From Ruegeria profundi (GTDB lineage Bacteria; Pseudomonadota; Alphaproteobacteria; Rhodobacterales; Rhodobacteraceae), in assembly GCF_001507545.1 (NCBI RefSeq), contig NZ_LQBP01000007.1, positions 124,001 to 188,000 on the forward strand: a stretch of DNA of 64,000 nt, written 5' to 3'. Shown piece by piece: positions 36,143-45,034 of the stretch. The position numbers and the translations under genes are program-made. Numbering within the stretch: the first letter of the stretch is position 1; each line of letters opens with the position of its first letter. The notes under the pieces were generated by a model. That model was not told the DNA's origin, made no database searches, and was given only the letters and a program-made list of their open reading frames with translations.

Positions 36143-37021
36143 ATGGCACTCGACAATGCGAACGATTTCTCGATGTCCCGGCAAGCGATGAAGGCCGAAC
36201 TGCTGGACGCAGAGACCGAATTGAAACTTGCATATGCTTGGCGAGACGACCGCGACGAACAAGCGTTGCATCGACTGATCACCGCCTACATGCGGTTAGC
36301 TATTTCCATGGCGGCGAAATTCAAGCGCTACGGAGCACCCATGAATGACCTGATCCAAGAGGCGGGGTTGGGTTTGATGAAAGCTGCGGACAAATTCGAT
36401 CCGGACCGCGGCGTGCGCTTTTCCACCTATGCGGTCTGGTGGATCAAGGCGAGCATTCAGGATTACGTGATGCGCAACTGGTCGATGGTGCGGACAGGGT
36501 CGACCTCGTCTCAAAAATCGCTCTTTTTCAACATGCGCAGGGTTCAGGCACGGCTTGAGCGCGAAGCAGCCACTGAAGGGACTGAGCTGGATCGCCACCA
36601 GCTGCACCAGATGATTGCGACCGAGATCGGCGTGCCTTTGCGGGATGTTGAAATGATGGAGGGCCGACTGTCTGGCTCTGATTTCTCGCTGAACGCCGTT
36701 CAATCCACGGACGAGGATGGGCGTGAGTGGATTGACGCCCTTGAAGATGATCGGGAGCAAGCTGCCGAGACAGTGGAAAACAGCCATGATACGGAACAGT
36801 TGCGTGAATGGTTGGTGACGGCCATGCAGGCGCTGAATGACCGCGAACGGTTTATCGTACGTGAGCGCAAACTGCGCGAACCGGCCAGGACGCTGGAGTG
36901 CTTGGGTAAGGAACTTGGCCTTTCCAAGGAGCGGGTACGCCAGCTTGAGGCTGCAGCGTTTGTGAAAATGCGAAAGAACCTTGAAGCTCAATCGCGCGAG
37001 GTGCAACAATTCATCGCATGA
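36143..37021 (+). CDS. rpoH: RNA polymerase sigma factor RpoH, RpoHII type
   Basis: The 292-residue product has sigma-70 regions 2 (NDLIQEAGLGLMKAADKFDP, STYAVWWIKASIQDYVMRNW) and 4 (LGKELGLSKERVRQLEAAAF). The RpoH box reads SQKSLFFNMRR, and the N-terminus fits RpoHII rather than RpoHI. In Rhodobacter RpoHII drives the response to singlet oxygen and stress with partial overlap with RpoHI. An AAGGAGAG ribosome-binding site precedes the ATG. chaN overlaps its end by 4 bp. Confidence 0.94.
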   Translation: MALDNANDFSMSRQAMKAELLDAETELKLAYAWRDDRDEQALHRLITAYMRLAISMAAKFKRYGAPMNDLIQEAGLGLMKAADKFDPDRGVRFSTYAVWWIKASIQDYVMRNWSMVRTGSTSSQKSLFFNMRRVQARLEREAATEGTELDRHQLHQMIATEIGVPLRDVEMMEGRLSGSDFSLNAVQSTDEDGREWIDALEDDREQAAETVENSHDTEQLREWLVTAMQALNDRERFIVRERKLREPARTLECLGKELGLSKERVRQLEAAAFVKMRKNLEAQSREVQQFIA

Positions 37022-37830
37022 AACGATTTGCGATTCTGCTGTGTGCACTTGTGGTTATGGCCAATCCTGGCCATGCCGACCTCATTCCGAATGACATTCT
37101 GAACGCGATGAAATCATCGGATGTGGTTATCTTGGGTGAAATCCACGATAACCCGCAGCACCACATCGTTCAGGCAGAAGCCTTGAAAGCCATCATGCCA
37201 TCGGCGGTTGTATGGGAGATGGTGACCGAAGAAGGCGCGCAGCGTCTTGCGAACAAGGCGGTGTCCGATCCGGAAGAGCTTGCGCGCATATTGAAATGGA
37301 TCGAGTCCGGCTGGCCACCGCTCAGCATGTATTACCCGGTTTTTCAGGCGTCGGATGCACCGATTTATGGGGCGATGGTGCCGCGTGCTGCGGCGCGGGC
37401 AGCGATGGAACGCGGCGCGGCAACCGCTTTGGGTGCAGATGCCGCGCGGTTTGGTTTGACCATCCCGCTTCCGCCTGCCGAACAGGCCGCGCGTGAGGCA
37501 GATCAGCTGGCCGCGCATTGCGACGCTATTCCGGAAAGTGTGCTGCCACAAATGGTGGCGATTCAGCGTTTGCGGGATGCCGTGCTGGCGCGAGCCGTCC
37601 TGCGGGCTACGGATGAAACCGGCGGGCCAATTGCGGTGATTACGGGCAATGGCCATGCGCGCAAGGATCGTGGCATCCCCACTTACCTGTCCCGTCTGCG
37701 TCCGGGATTGAAGGTATTTGTGCTGGGTCAGTCCGAAGATGGTGTTGTGGATGGCGAATTCGACGCGGTGCTCGATAGCCCGGCAGTCGAACGGGAAGAC
37801 CCTTGTCTGGCGTTTCAGCAGCAGAATTAA
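37018..37830 (+). CDS. ChaN family putative haem-binding protein
   Basis: The 270-residue product has a signal peptide (MKRFAILLCALVVMANPGHA). The ChaN domain follows, with VVILGEIHDNPQHHIVQAEAL and a C-terminal ITGNGHARKDRG, two His-containing blocks of the family. No lipobox is present, so the periplasmic form is soluble. ChaN of Campylobacter binds haem; the role here is inferred. It is coupled to rpoH by ATGA overlap. Confidence 0.87.
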   Translation: MKRFAILLCALVVMANPGHADLIPNDILNAMKSSDVVILGEIHDNPQHHIVQAEALKAIMPSAVVWEMVTEEGAQRLANKAVSDPEELARILKWIESGWPPLSMYYPVFQASDAPIYGAMVPRAAARAAMERGAATALGADAARFGLTIPLPPAEQAAREADQLAAHCDAIPESVLPQMVAIQRLRDAVLARAVLRATDETGGPIAVITGNGHARKDRGIPTYLSRLRPGLKVFVLGQSEDGVVDGEFDAVLDSPAVEREDPCLAFQQQN

Positions 37831-37893
37831 CCGCTGGAACTGTCCGGCCCGCTTGCCTAATGTCAGGGCCGAGCTGGACGGGAAGGGGTCAAC

Positions 37894-39105
37894 ATGCTGG
37901 CATCGAAACGCATTCTGCTGATCATTGGCGGTGGGATCGCGGCCTATAAATCGCTGGATCTGATCCGGCGTTTGCGCGAACGCGGTGCGTCGGTGACCCC
38001 TGTCTTGACCCGCGCGGCAGAAGAATTTGTGACACCGCTTTCTGTGTCGGCCCTGGCCGGAGAGAAAACCTATCGTGACCTGTTCGACCTGACGGATGAG
38101 GCTGAGATGGGCCATATCCAGCTGTCTCGTTCCGCCGATTTGATTGTCGTGGCCCCGGCTACTGCCGATCTGATGGGCAAGATGGTTGCAGGGCTGGCGA
38201 ATGATCTGGCCTCGACGTTGCTGATGGCGACCGATACGCGCGTTCTGTGTGCGCCCGCCATGAATGTACGGATGTGGGATCACCCGGCAACTCAGAGAAA
38301 TCTAAAACAATTGCAAGCGGATGGTGTCCACTTTGTTGGCCCGAATGAGGGTGACATGGCCTGCGGTGAATACGGCCCCGGTCGCATGTCAGAACCGCTA
38401 GAGATTGTTGCGGCGATTGAAACCGAACTTGGCGCCGGTCCGTTGCGCGGCAAGCGCGTTCTCGTGACCTCGGGCCCAACGCATGAGCCGATTGATCCGG
38501 TGCGCTATATCGCCAACCGATCATCGGGGGCGCAGGGAACGGCTGTTGCCCGGGCGTTTGCGGCACTGGGCGCTGAAGTGGTGTTTGTAACCGGTCCTGC
38601 GGATGTTGCCCCGCCCGAAGGTGTGCAGGTTACGCGGGTTGAAACTGCACAGCAGATGTCAGACGCCGTGGACGCCGCGCTGCCGGTTGACGCGGCGGTG
38701 TTTGCTGCGGCGGTTGCAGATTGGCGGGTGGTTGGAGCATCGGACAAGAAGCTGAAGAAAAGCCGGGACGGAATGCCAGCGCTGGAATTTGCCGAGAATC
38801 CGGACATCCTCAAACGCGTCTCGCACCTGAAAACAGGACGACCACCACTGGTCGTAGGCTTTGCTGCCGAGACGGACGATGTAATCGAACACGCTACAGC
38901 CAAACGGGACCGCAAGGGCTGCGACTGGATCGTTGCCAATGATGTCAGTCCGGCAACGGGCATCATGGGCGGGTCCGAAAATGCGGTGATCCTGATATCA
39001 GATGAGGGCGCCGAAGAATGGCCCCGTATGGGTAAGGACGCTGTGGCAGAACGATTGGCGCGCAAGATCGCTGACGCTTTGATCAGCAAACAAGAGGAGC
39101 AGTGA
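37894..39105 (+). CDS. coaBC: Bifunctional phosphopantothenoylcysteine decarboxylase/synthetase
   Basis: The 403-residue product has CoaC motifs [30 protein letters not shown] and [11 protein letters not shown] with the catalytic Cys. CoaB then follows with [20 protein letters not shown] and KKLKKS. It carries out two steps of coenzyme A synthesis. GGGAAGGGG precedes the ATG. dut starts in the overlap TGATG, a pairing common in proteobacteria. Confidence 0.97.
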   Translation: MLASKRILLIIGGGIAAYKSLDLIRRLRERGASVTPVLTRAAEEFVTPLSVSALAGEKTYRDLFDLTDEAEMGHIQLSRSADLIVVAPATADLMGKMVAGLANDLASTLLMATDTRVLCAPAMNVRMWDHPATQRNLKQLQADGVHFVGPNEGDMACGEYGPGRMSEPLEIVAAIETELGAGPLRGKRVLVTSGPTHEPIDPVRYIANRSSGAQGTAVARAFAALGAEVVFVTGPADVAPPEGVQVTRVETAQQMSDAVDAALPVDAAVFAAAVADWRVVGASDKKLKKSRDGMPALEFAENPDILKRVSHLKTGRPPLVVGFAAETDDVIEHATAKRDRKGCDWIVANDVSPATGIMGGSENAVILISDEGAEEWPRMGKDAVAERLARKIADALISKQEEQ

Positions 39106-39560
39106 TGGTTGCAATTCGTGTAATTCGCGAGGAAGGCGCTGATCCGTCGGTCCCCCTGCCGTCCTATGAAACTACGGGTGCGGCCGGCGCAGATGTTCGG
39201 GCCAACCTGCCAGACGGCGCGGCGATCACGCTTGAACCCGGTCAGCGTGCCTTGGTGCCTACCGGCCTGCGTATCGAAATCCCGCAGGGATTCGAGGTAC
39301 AGGTGCGCCCGCGATCAGGGCTTGCGCTCAAACACGGCATTACGCTGCCCAACACACCGGGCACGATTGATAGCGATTATCGCGGTCCATTAGGCGTGAT
39401 TGTTCTGAACGCGGGGCAGGAGGTATTCGAGATCACCCATGGTGAACGGATTGCCCAACTGGTCGTCGCGCCGGTTGTTCAGGCCCGGTTCGACGCAGTC
39501 GAGTCGCTCAGCGATACCGTGCGCGGTGCCGGTGGCTTCGGCTCGACCGGGCGCGGCTAA
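39105..39560 (+). CDS. dut: dUTP diphosphatase
   Basis: The start is the ATG overlapping the coaBC stop (151 residues, [11 protein letters not shown]); an adjacent GTG is possible. The five trimeric dUTPase motifs are present, including [26 protein letters not shown] and [12 protein letters not shown]. It hydrolyses dUTP to dUMP, keeping uracil out of DNA. The stop overlaps the next ATG (TAATG). Confidence 0.97.
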   Translation: MVAIRVIREEGADPSVPLPSYETTGAAGADVRANLPDGAAITLEPGQRALVPTGLRIEIPQGFEVQVRPRSGLALKHGITLPNTPGTIDSDYRGPLGVIVLNAGQEVFEITHGERIAQLVVAPVVQARFDAVESLSDTVRGAGGFGSTGRG

Positions 39561-40627
39561 TGCTGCTGGTTCTGATCCTAGCGGCGGCTCTCTGGGGTAT
39601 CGGCTATCTTGCCGGTGTGTCCCGGACAGCACGTATGACGTCTGTCGCGGTTCTGTTGGTGGGCGTGGTTCTGGCACAGCTGGTTTTGCCCGTCAGTCAC
39701 CCCTTACGCGCGGCGACGGGTGGTTCTGCGGCACCTTGGCTTTTGCTAGGCGGTGCCGCGCTGCTCATATTGCTATACAGGCAGCTTCTGAGGGCGCTGC
39801 GCAATCGGGCCGCGCCGACTTCGGAACAGAGCATTACGCCATCCGGCCAGTTCTCAGAAACTGAGCTTGAGCGCTATGCCCGCCACATCGTCCTGCGCGA
39901 GCTGGGGGGGCCGGGTCAGAAACAGATGAAGCAGGCAAGGGTGCTGGTCATCGGGGCCGGTGGGCTGGGCGCGCCCGCCCTGCAATATCTAGCTGCTGCC
40001 GGGGTGGGTACGATCGGCGTGATCGACGATGATGAGGTCGAAAATGCCAACCTGCAACGGCAGGTGATCCATCGCGATGCCGATATCGGAATGCCCAAGG
40101 TGTTTTCGGCGCAACAGGCAATGCTGGCGCAGAACCCAAAGGTTACGGTTTTGCCCTATAACCGCCGCCTGACCGATGAAATCGCATCCGATCTGTTTGC
40201 GGATTTCGATGTGATCCTTGACGGCACCGACAATTTTGAAACCCGCTACCTCGCCAACCGTACAGCCGTAGCCCTGGGTAAGCCGCTGATCTCCGGTGCG
40301 CTGTCGCAGTGGGAGGGGCAGCTCAGCGTCTTTGACCCGGCCAACGAAGCGCCATGCTATCAGTGCATCTTCCCCGAGGCGCCTGCGCCCGGCCTTGCAC
40401 CCTCCTGCGCCGAGGCGGGGGTCATTGGCCCGCTGCCCGGTGTGGTAGGGTCGATGATGGCGGTTGAGGCGATAAAGGTAATCACCGGTGCGGGCCAGGC
40501 TCTGCGGGGTGAAATGCTGATCTACGATGCGCTTTATGGCGAAAGCCGCAAGATCAGCCTATCACGCCGTGCCGATTGCCCGATCTGCGCAGGGTCTGAA
40601 GACCGGGCACAGACGCCGGGCGCGTAA
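39560..40627 (+). CDS. MoeB/ThiF/HesA adenylyltransferase with membrane anchor
   Basis: The 355-residue protein begins with about three membrane segments (1-20, 27-46, 58-74). The E1-like domain follows from about residue 98: RYARHIVLRELGGPGQ, ATP-binding GAGGLG at 132-137, and Cys283 in LAPSCAEAGV. Zinc cysteines are CYQC (266, 269) and CPIC (340, 343). Such enzymes adenylate the C-terminal Gly-Gly of MoaD- or ThiS-like carriers. The membrane extension is unusual outside roseobacters. No rhodanese domain is fused. A structured repeat follows the stop. Confidence 0.87.
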   Translation: MLLVLILAAALWGIGYLAGVSRTARMTSVAVLLVGVVLAQLVLPVSHPLRAATGGSAAPWLLLGGAALLILLYRQLLRALRNRAAPTSEQSITPSGQFSETELERYARHIVLRELGGPGQKQMKQARVLVIGAGGLGAPALQYLAAAGVGTIGVIDDDEVENANLQRQVIHRDADIGMPKVFSAQQAMLAQNPKVTVLPYNRRLTDEIASDLFADFDVILDGTDNFETRYLANRTAVALGKPLISGALSQWEGQLSVFDPANEAPCYQCIFPEAPAPGLAPSCAEAGVIGPLPGVVGSMMAVEAIKVITGAGQALRGEMLIYDALYGESRKISLSRRADCPICAGSEDRAQTPGA

Positions 40628-40934
40628 GCGCGCGGCCCGGCCCAACGCCGCCAAGACGCATCTTTGATGCGCGCGGCGGAGGCGGGAGCACCCAGCTTGG
40701 GGCAGTCTCCAGATTGGCGATAAGATCGTCGCCAGCGCGGTCGCGATAGTCCTGCTGCTGCTTAACCTGCAGCCGCTATTTCACTCCCTCATGTCACGTC
40801 TGCCTTTCAGGTGACGTCGCGTATTGCGATGGGGTTGCACAAAAAAGCAGAGCAAAGGAATTTGCCGCGATTGGTCCGCCACCTCTGGACCATCCGGGGT
40901 AGCCTCCCTAGCTTCACCGGTAAAGGAGAGCTGC
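40628..40934. other. 307-bp intergenic region containing repeat copy A
   Basis: No gene with a credible start is present. The first third holds the structured repeat; the rest runs to the M3 peptidase ribosome-binding site. A frame from about 40690 to 40815 looks protein-like (hydrophobic, LLLLN) but has no usable start codon apart from a late ATG. Confidence 0.5.
40639..40689 (+). repeat. 51-bp structured intergenic repeat, copy A
   Basis: The unit reads GGCCCAACG, 9 variable bases, CGCATCTTTGATGCG, 8 variable bases, AGGCGGGAGC. The centre is a 6-bp hairpin with a 3-base loop, and the variable flanks pair as CCGCC with GGCGG. Copy B at 50471-50521 (other strand) has the same blocks and the same spacing. 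It lies 11 bases after the stop of the membrane MoeB-like gene. Confidence 0.75.
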
Positions 40935-42950
40935 ATGACCAACCCGATCCTGTCCGACTGGACCACGCCGTTTGAAATCGCCCCGTTCAACGCCATTTCA
41001 GATGACGATTTTACACCTGCGTTAGAACAGGCCATGCAGGCCCACAACGCTGAAATCGATGAGATCGCCAACAACCCGGATACGCCCACATTCGCGAACA
41101 CGATCGAGGCGCTTGAGGCGGCAGGCGAACAGATGGATAAGGTGCTTTCGGTGTTTTTCACCGTCGCCGGAGCCGACAGCAATCCGGCACGGGAGAAGTT
41201 ACAACGGGACTTCTCGCCCAAACTGGCCGCGCATTTCTCGGGTATATCGTCGAACAAAGCACTGTTCCACAGGGTCGCGGACCTGTGGGCGCGTAAAGAC
41301 GACCTGAACTTGACCGAGGAACAGGCGCGCGTGCTGATGCTGACTCATCGCGGTTTTGTCCGTGCAGGTGCCGCGCTGGAGGGTGATGCGGACGCACGGA
41401 TGCAGGACATCAAGGCGCGGCTTGCCTCGTTGGGAACCTCTTTTACGCAGAACCTGCTGGCCGATGAACGGGACTGGTACATGGACCTGTCCGAAGCTGA
41501 TTTGGAAGGCCTGCCTGATTTTGTGGTGGATGCTGCGCGCGCGGCGGGGCAGGAAAAAAACGCGAATGGGCCGGTTGTGACGCTCTCACGCTCTTTGATT
41601 GTGCCGTTTTTACAGTTTTCGCCGCGGCGCGACCTAAGGGAAAAGGCGTATAAGGCATGGACTGCGCGAGGCGCAAATGGCGGTGAAACGGATAATCGGG
41701 CGATTGCTGCTGAAATCCTGACCCTGCGGGAAGAACGTGCAAATCTGCTAGGTTATGATAGTTTTGCCGATTTCAAGTTGGAAACAGAAATGGCACGTAC
41801 GCCCGACAAGGTCCGTGATCTGCTTTTGCAAGTGTGGCAGCCAGCCAAGGCGCGTGCGGATGCGGATGCCGAGATCCTGACGCAGATGATGCAGGAAGAT
41901 GGCGTAAACGGTCCGCTGGACGCGTGGGACTGGCGCTATTACGCTGAGAAACGTCGCAAGGCCGAGCATGATCTGGATGAAGCGGCACTAAAACCCTACC
42001 TACAGCTTGATCGAATGATCGAAGCGGCGTTTGCCTGTGCCAACCGTCTGTTCGGGCTTGAATTCGCGCCGCTGGACGTTCCGCTCTATCACGCGGATTG
42101 CCGCGCGTGGGAAGTCACGCGAAACGGACAGCACATCGCGGTGTTCATCGGTGACTATTTTGCGCGGGGATCGAAACGCTCGGGCGCGTGGTGCAGCGCG
42201 ATGCGATCGCAGGCCAAGTTCCCCAAGGTTCAGGCGCCGGTCGTGATTAATGTCTGCAACTTTGCAAAAGGTGATTCCGCGCTGTTGTCTTATGATGACG
42301 CACGAACGCTGTTTCACGAATTCGGCCATGCGTTGCATCAAATGTTGTCTAACGTGACCTATGAAAGCATTTCGGGCACCAGCGTGGCGCGTGATTTCGT
42401 CGAGTTGCCCAGCCAGCTTTACGAACACTGGCTGGAAGTCCCCGAGGTTTTGGCCGAATTCGCAACCCATGCCGAAACCGGTGAAGCGATGCCACAGGAC
42501 ATGTTGGAAAAGGTGCTGAAGGCCGCCAATTTTGATCAAGGGTTTCAGACGGTGGAATATGTCGCCTCGGCATTGGTGGATCTGGCGTTCCATGAGGGCG
42601 CAGCCCCGGCAGATCCAATGGTGAAACAGGCTGAGGTTTTGGCGGAAATCGGTATGCCGCGGGCTATTGGTATGCGGCACGCCACACCGCATTTTGCCCA
42701 TGTCTTTGCCGGCGACGGATATAGCGCAGGTTACTACAGCTACATGTGGTCCGAGGTCATGGACGCAGACGCCTTTGCCGCGTTTGAAGAAGCAGGCGGT
42801 GCATTCGACCCGGAACGCGCCAAAGCGCTGGAAGAAAACATTCTGTCCACCGGCGGTTCGCGCGAGGCCGAAGACCTGTATCTGGCCTTCCGGGGCAGGT
42901 TGCCGGGTGTCGAAGCGCTGTTGAAAGGCCGCGGGTTGATCGCGGCCTAG
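40935..42950 (+). CDS. M3 family oligopeptidase
   Basis: The start is the ATG after AAAGGAGAG (671 residues); a longer frame upstream is unsupported. The zinc motif HEFGHALH and the distal Glu in YESISGTSVARDFVELPSQ are intact. The overall layout matches PrlC/Dcp-type M3 peptidases that cleave short peptides in the cytoplasm. No signal peptide is present. Its stop overlaps that of convergent ghrA (CTAG). Confidence 0.93.
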   Translation: MTNPILSDWTTPFEIAPFNAISDDDFTPALEQAMQAHNAEIDEIANNPDTPTFANTIEALEAAGEQMDKVLSVFFTVAGADSNPAREKLQRDFSPKLAAHFSGISSNKALFHRVADLWARKDDLNLTEEQARVLMLTHRGFVRAGAALEGDADARMQDIKARLASLGTSFTQNLLADERDWYMDLSEADLEGLPDFVVDAARAAGQEKNANGPVVTLSRSLIVPFLQFSPRRDLREKAYKAWTARGANGGETDNRAIAAEILTLREERANLLGYDSFADFKLETEMARTPDKVRDLLLQVWQPAKARADADAEILTQMMQEDGVNGPLDAWDWRYYAEKRRKAEHDLDEAALKPYLQLDRMIEAAFACANRLFGLEFAPLDVPLYHADCRAWEVTRNGQHIAVFIGDYFARGSKRSGAWCSAMRSQAKFPKVQAPVVINVCNFAKGDSALLSYDDARTLFHEFGHALHQMLSNVTYESISGTSVARDFVELPSQLYEHWLEVPEVLAEFATHAETGEAMPQDMLEKVLKAANFDQGFQTVEYVASALVDLAFHEGAAPADPMVKQAEVLAEIGMPRAIGMRHATPHFAHVFAGDGYSAGYYSYMWSEVMDADAFAAFEEAGGAFDPERAKALEENILSTGGSREAEDLYLAFRGRLPGVEALLKGRGLIAA

Positions 42951-43879
42951 TACCCTAACGTCCGATCCACGAGGTGCAGGAAGGGTTCGCCTTCCTCTCC
43001 TCGGCGGATGTTCTCACAGATCACCTGTGCCGCTGTGACGGGACGTGTTTCCGACGCGATATGCGGTGTGACCGTGACGTTCGGATGGGCCCAGTAAGGG
43101 TGGTCCGGCGGCAACGGCTCGACCCGGAACACGTCAAGTGTGGCGTGCCCGACCTGTCCCGTTTTCAGCGCGTCTAGCAAGGCGTTATCGTCGATCAACG
43201 GTCCCCGACCGGGGTTGATGATACACGCCCCCATGGGCAACAGGGCCAGAGTTTTGCTGTTCAGAGTATTCTCTGTCGCTGGTGTATCCGGCAACAACAG
43301 CACGACGATCTCGGCTTGTGACAACGCGGTCAGCAACCCATCCTCGCCATACAGGCAAGTGACACCGGGGATGTCCTTGGATGTGCGGCTCCAGCCGGTG
43401 ACATGAAAATTCAATGCGGCCAACGCCCGTGCAGCGGCTTCGCCCAACGCGCCAAGGCCGAGAACGCAAACCAGACGTTCACTGGCCAAAGGTGGTGCGT
43501 CAGGGGTCCAGACCCCATCCTGAACTGTTATGTGGTGATCCATGCCAAGGTGATAACGCAGCACGTGCCCCACCACCCATTCCGTCATGCCTTGCGTCAA
43601 ACCGTGATCCACCATCCGCGCAAGCGGTACGGTCAGCGTCGCATTGCCCGCAATCTGTTCAACCCCTGCCCAAAGGCTGAGTACCGCTTTCAGCCGGGTG
43701 TAGGGCGTAAAGTCCATCAACCCTCCGTTCGGGGCATAAACGACGTAATCCACCTGATCCGGTGCGAATTCCGTCCCAAGGCAGAAGTCCAGCCCGGCTT
43801 CGGTCAGGCCCTTGGCCAGCAGGGGTTCGTACACGGGCCACAGTTCAGGACGCGCGGAAAACAGGACGTTCACGGGCAT
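42947..43879 (-). CDS. ghrA: Glyoxylate/hydroxypyruvate reductase, GhrA type
   Basis: The 310-residue D-2-hydroxyacid dehydrogenase has VLGLGALGEAAARAL (cofactor site), INPGRGPLIDDNALL, HATLDVFRVEPLPPDHPYW and VTPHIAS (catalytic Arg, Glu, His). It reduces glyoxylate or hydroxypyruvate with NADPH. Because glyoxylate is an end product of the ethylmalonyl-CoA route, the presence of this enzyme is consistent with ecm and ccr, though not linked by operon. Confidence 0.9.
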   Translation of the reverse strand: MPVNVLFSARPELWPVYEPLLAKGLTEAGLDFCLGTEFAPDQVDYVVYAPNGGLMDFTPYTRLKAVLSLWAGVEQIAGNATLTVPLARMVDHGLTQGMTEWVVGHVLRYHLGMDHHITVQDGVWTPDAPPLASERLVCVLGLGALGEAAARALAALNFHVTGWSRTSKDIPGVTCLYGEDGLLTALSQAEIVVLLLPDTPATENTLNSKTLALLPMGACIINPGRGPLIDDNALLDALKTGQVGHATLDVFRVEPLPPDHPYWAHPNVTVTPHIASETRPVTAAQVICENIRRGEEGEPFLHLVDRTLGY

Positions 43880-43894
43880 AAAAGACCTTTCAAA

Positions 43895-45034
43895 TCAGCG
43901 GGGGCGGTGGATATGGGCGCTTTGGACGATGCCAAATGCAGCCATCAAAACCAGCATGGCCGAGCCACCATAGCTGACCATCGGCAGTGGTACACCGACA
44001 ACCGGAGCCAAGCCCATGACCATTGACATGTTGACGGCAAAAAACAGGAAAAAGTTCAGCGCGATGCCCAATGTCACCAGTGACGAAAAGCGATCCTTGG
44101 TAGACAACGCCGTGACGAGACAGAACACGAGGATCAGAGCATATAGTGTCAGCAGGGTAATGCCGCCGACAAAGCCGAATTCCTCGGCCAGTGTGGTGAA
44201 GATAAAGTCGGTGTGTTTTTCGGGCAAGAAGTTCAGCCGCGACTGCGTCCCCTGCATGAACCCGCGCCCGTTCCAGCCACCGGACCCCAGCGCGATCTTG
44301 GACTGGGTAATGTGATATCCGGCCCCTAACGGATCAGTGGACGGGTCAAGAAATGTATCGATCCGCCGGAACTGATAATCCTTGAGCAATTGCCAGTCGG
44401 TCCCCCGGCTGTTGAATACCGTGGCAATCAGGCCCACCACGGCTGCGATGACAGCAGCGAAATAAGCCCAGTGGACACCGGCCAGAAACATCAGCCCTCC
44501 GCCCGCTGCCAGCAGCAGGATCGACGTGCCAAGGTCGGGCTGTTTCAGAACAAAGAAAGTCGGGATCAGGACCAGGATGACGGGGATCAGAACCCACAAT
44601 GGGCGCGACGTTTTATGGGATGGCAACCAGTCGTAGTAGGCAGCCAGAACCATGACGAGAGCAACTTTCATGACCTCGGAAGGTTGTAGCCGCATGAAAC
44701 CAAGGTCGATCCACCGTTGCGCGCCCATGCCGACGGTGCCGAAGAACTCAACAAACACCAGCAGGGCAATTGAGATCAGATAGGCCAGCACAGACATATT
44801 CCGCCAGAACCAGATCGGGACCAGCGCAACGATGAACATGACCGCAAGGCCCAGACCAAATCGCTCCATCTGCGGCTCGGCCCACGGGGTCCACGACCCG
44901 CCGGCCACGGAATACAGCATCAGGAATCCGGCGCTGGCGACGCTGATCAACAACAGGGTCAGCGGCCAGTTCATATACAGGAACTTGCGAAAGCCCGATG
45001 GCGTGGATTTGACGGCGTATTCAAGATAGCTCAT
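43895..45034 (-). CDS. rodA: Rod-shape glycosyltransferase RodA
   Basis: The 379-residue SEDS protein has about ten membrane helices. Family blocks are RWIDLGFMRLQPSEVMKVAL, KQPDLGTSILLLAAG and the conserved DFIFTTLAEEFGFVGG. It polymerises lipid II into glycan with PBP2 during elongation. It overlaps mrdA by 4 bp (ATGA) and is the last gene of the mreB-mreC-mreD-mrdA-rodA series. Confidence 0.96.
   Translation of the reverse strand: MSYLEYAVKSTPSGFRKFLYMNWPLTLLLISVASAGFLMLYSVAGGSWTPWAEPQMERFGLGLAVMFIVALVPIWFWRNMSVLAYLISIALLVFVEFFGTVGMGAQRWIDLGFMRLQPSEVMKVALVMVLAAYYDWLPSHKTSRPLWVLIPVILVLIPTFFVLKQPDLGTSILLLAAGGGLMFLAGVHWAYFAAVIAAVVGLIATVFNSRGTDWQLLKDYQFRRIDTFLDPSTDPLGAGYHITQSKIALGSGGWNGRGFMQGTQSRLNFLPEKHTDFIFTTLAEEFGFVGGITLLTLYALILVFCLVTALSTKDRFSSLVTLGIALNFFLFFAVNMSMVMGLAPVVGVPLPMVSYGGSAMLVLMAAFGIVQSAHIHRPR

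Noticed and set aside
40690-40815. Protein-like frame with a hydrophobic LLLLN stretch after the MoeB-like gene
   Set aside because: It has no ATG, GTG or TTG before the hydrophobic part and an in-frame stop upstream, so I cannot support it as a gene.
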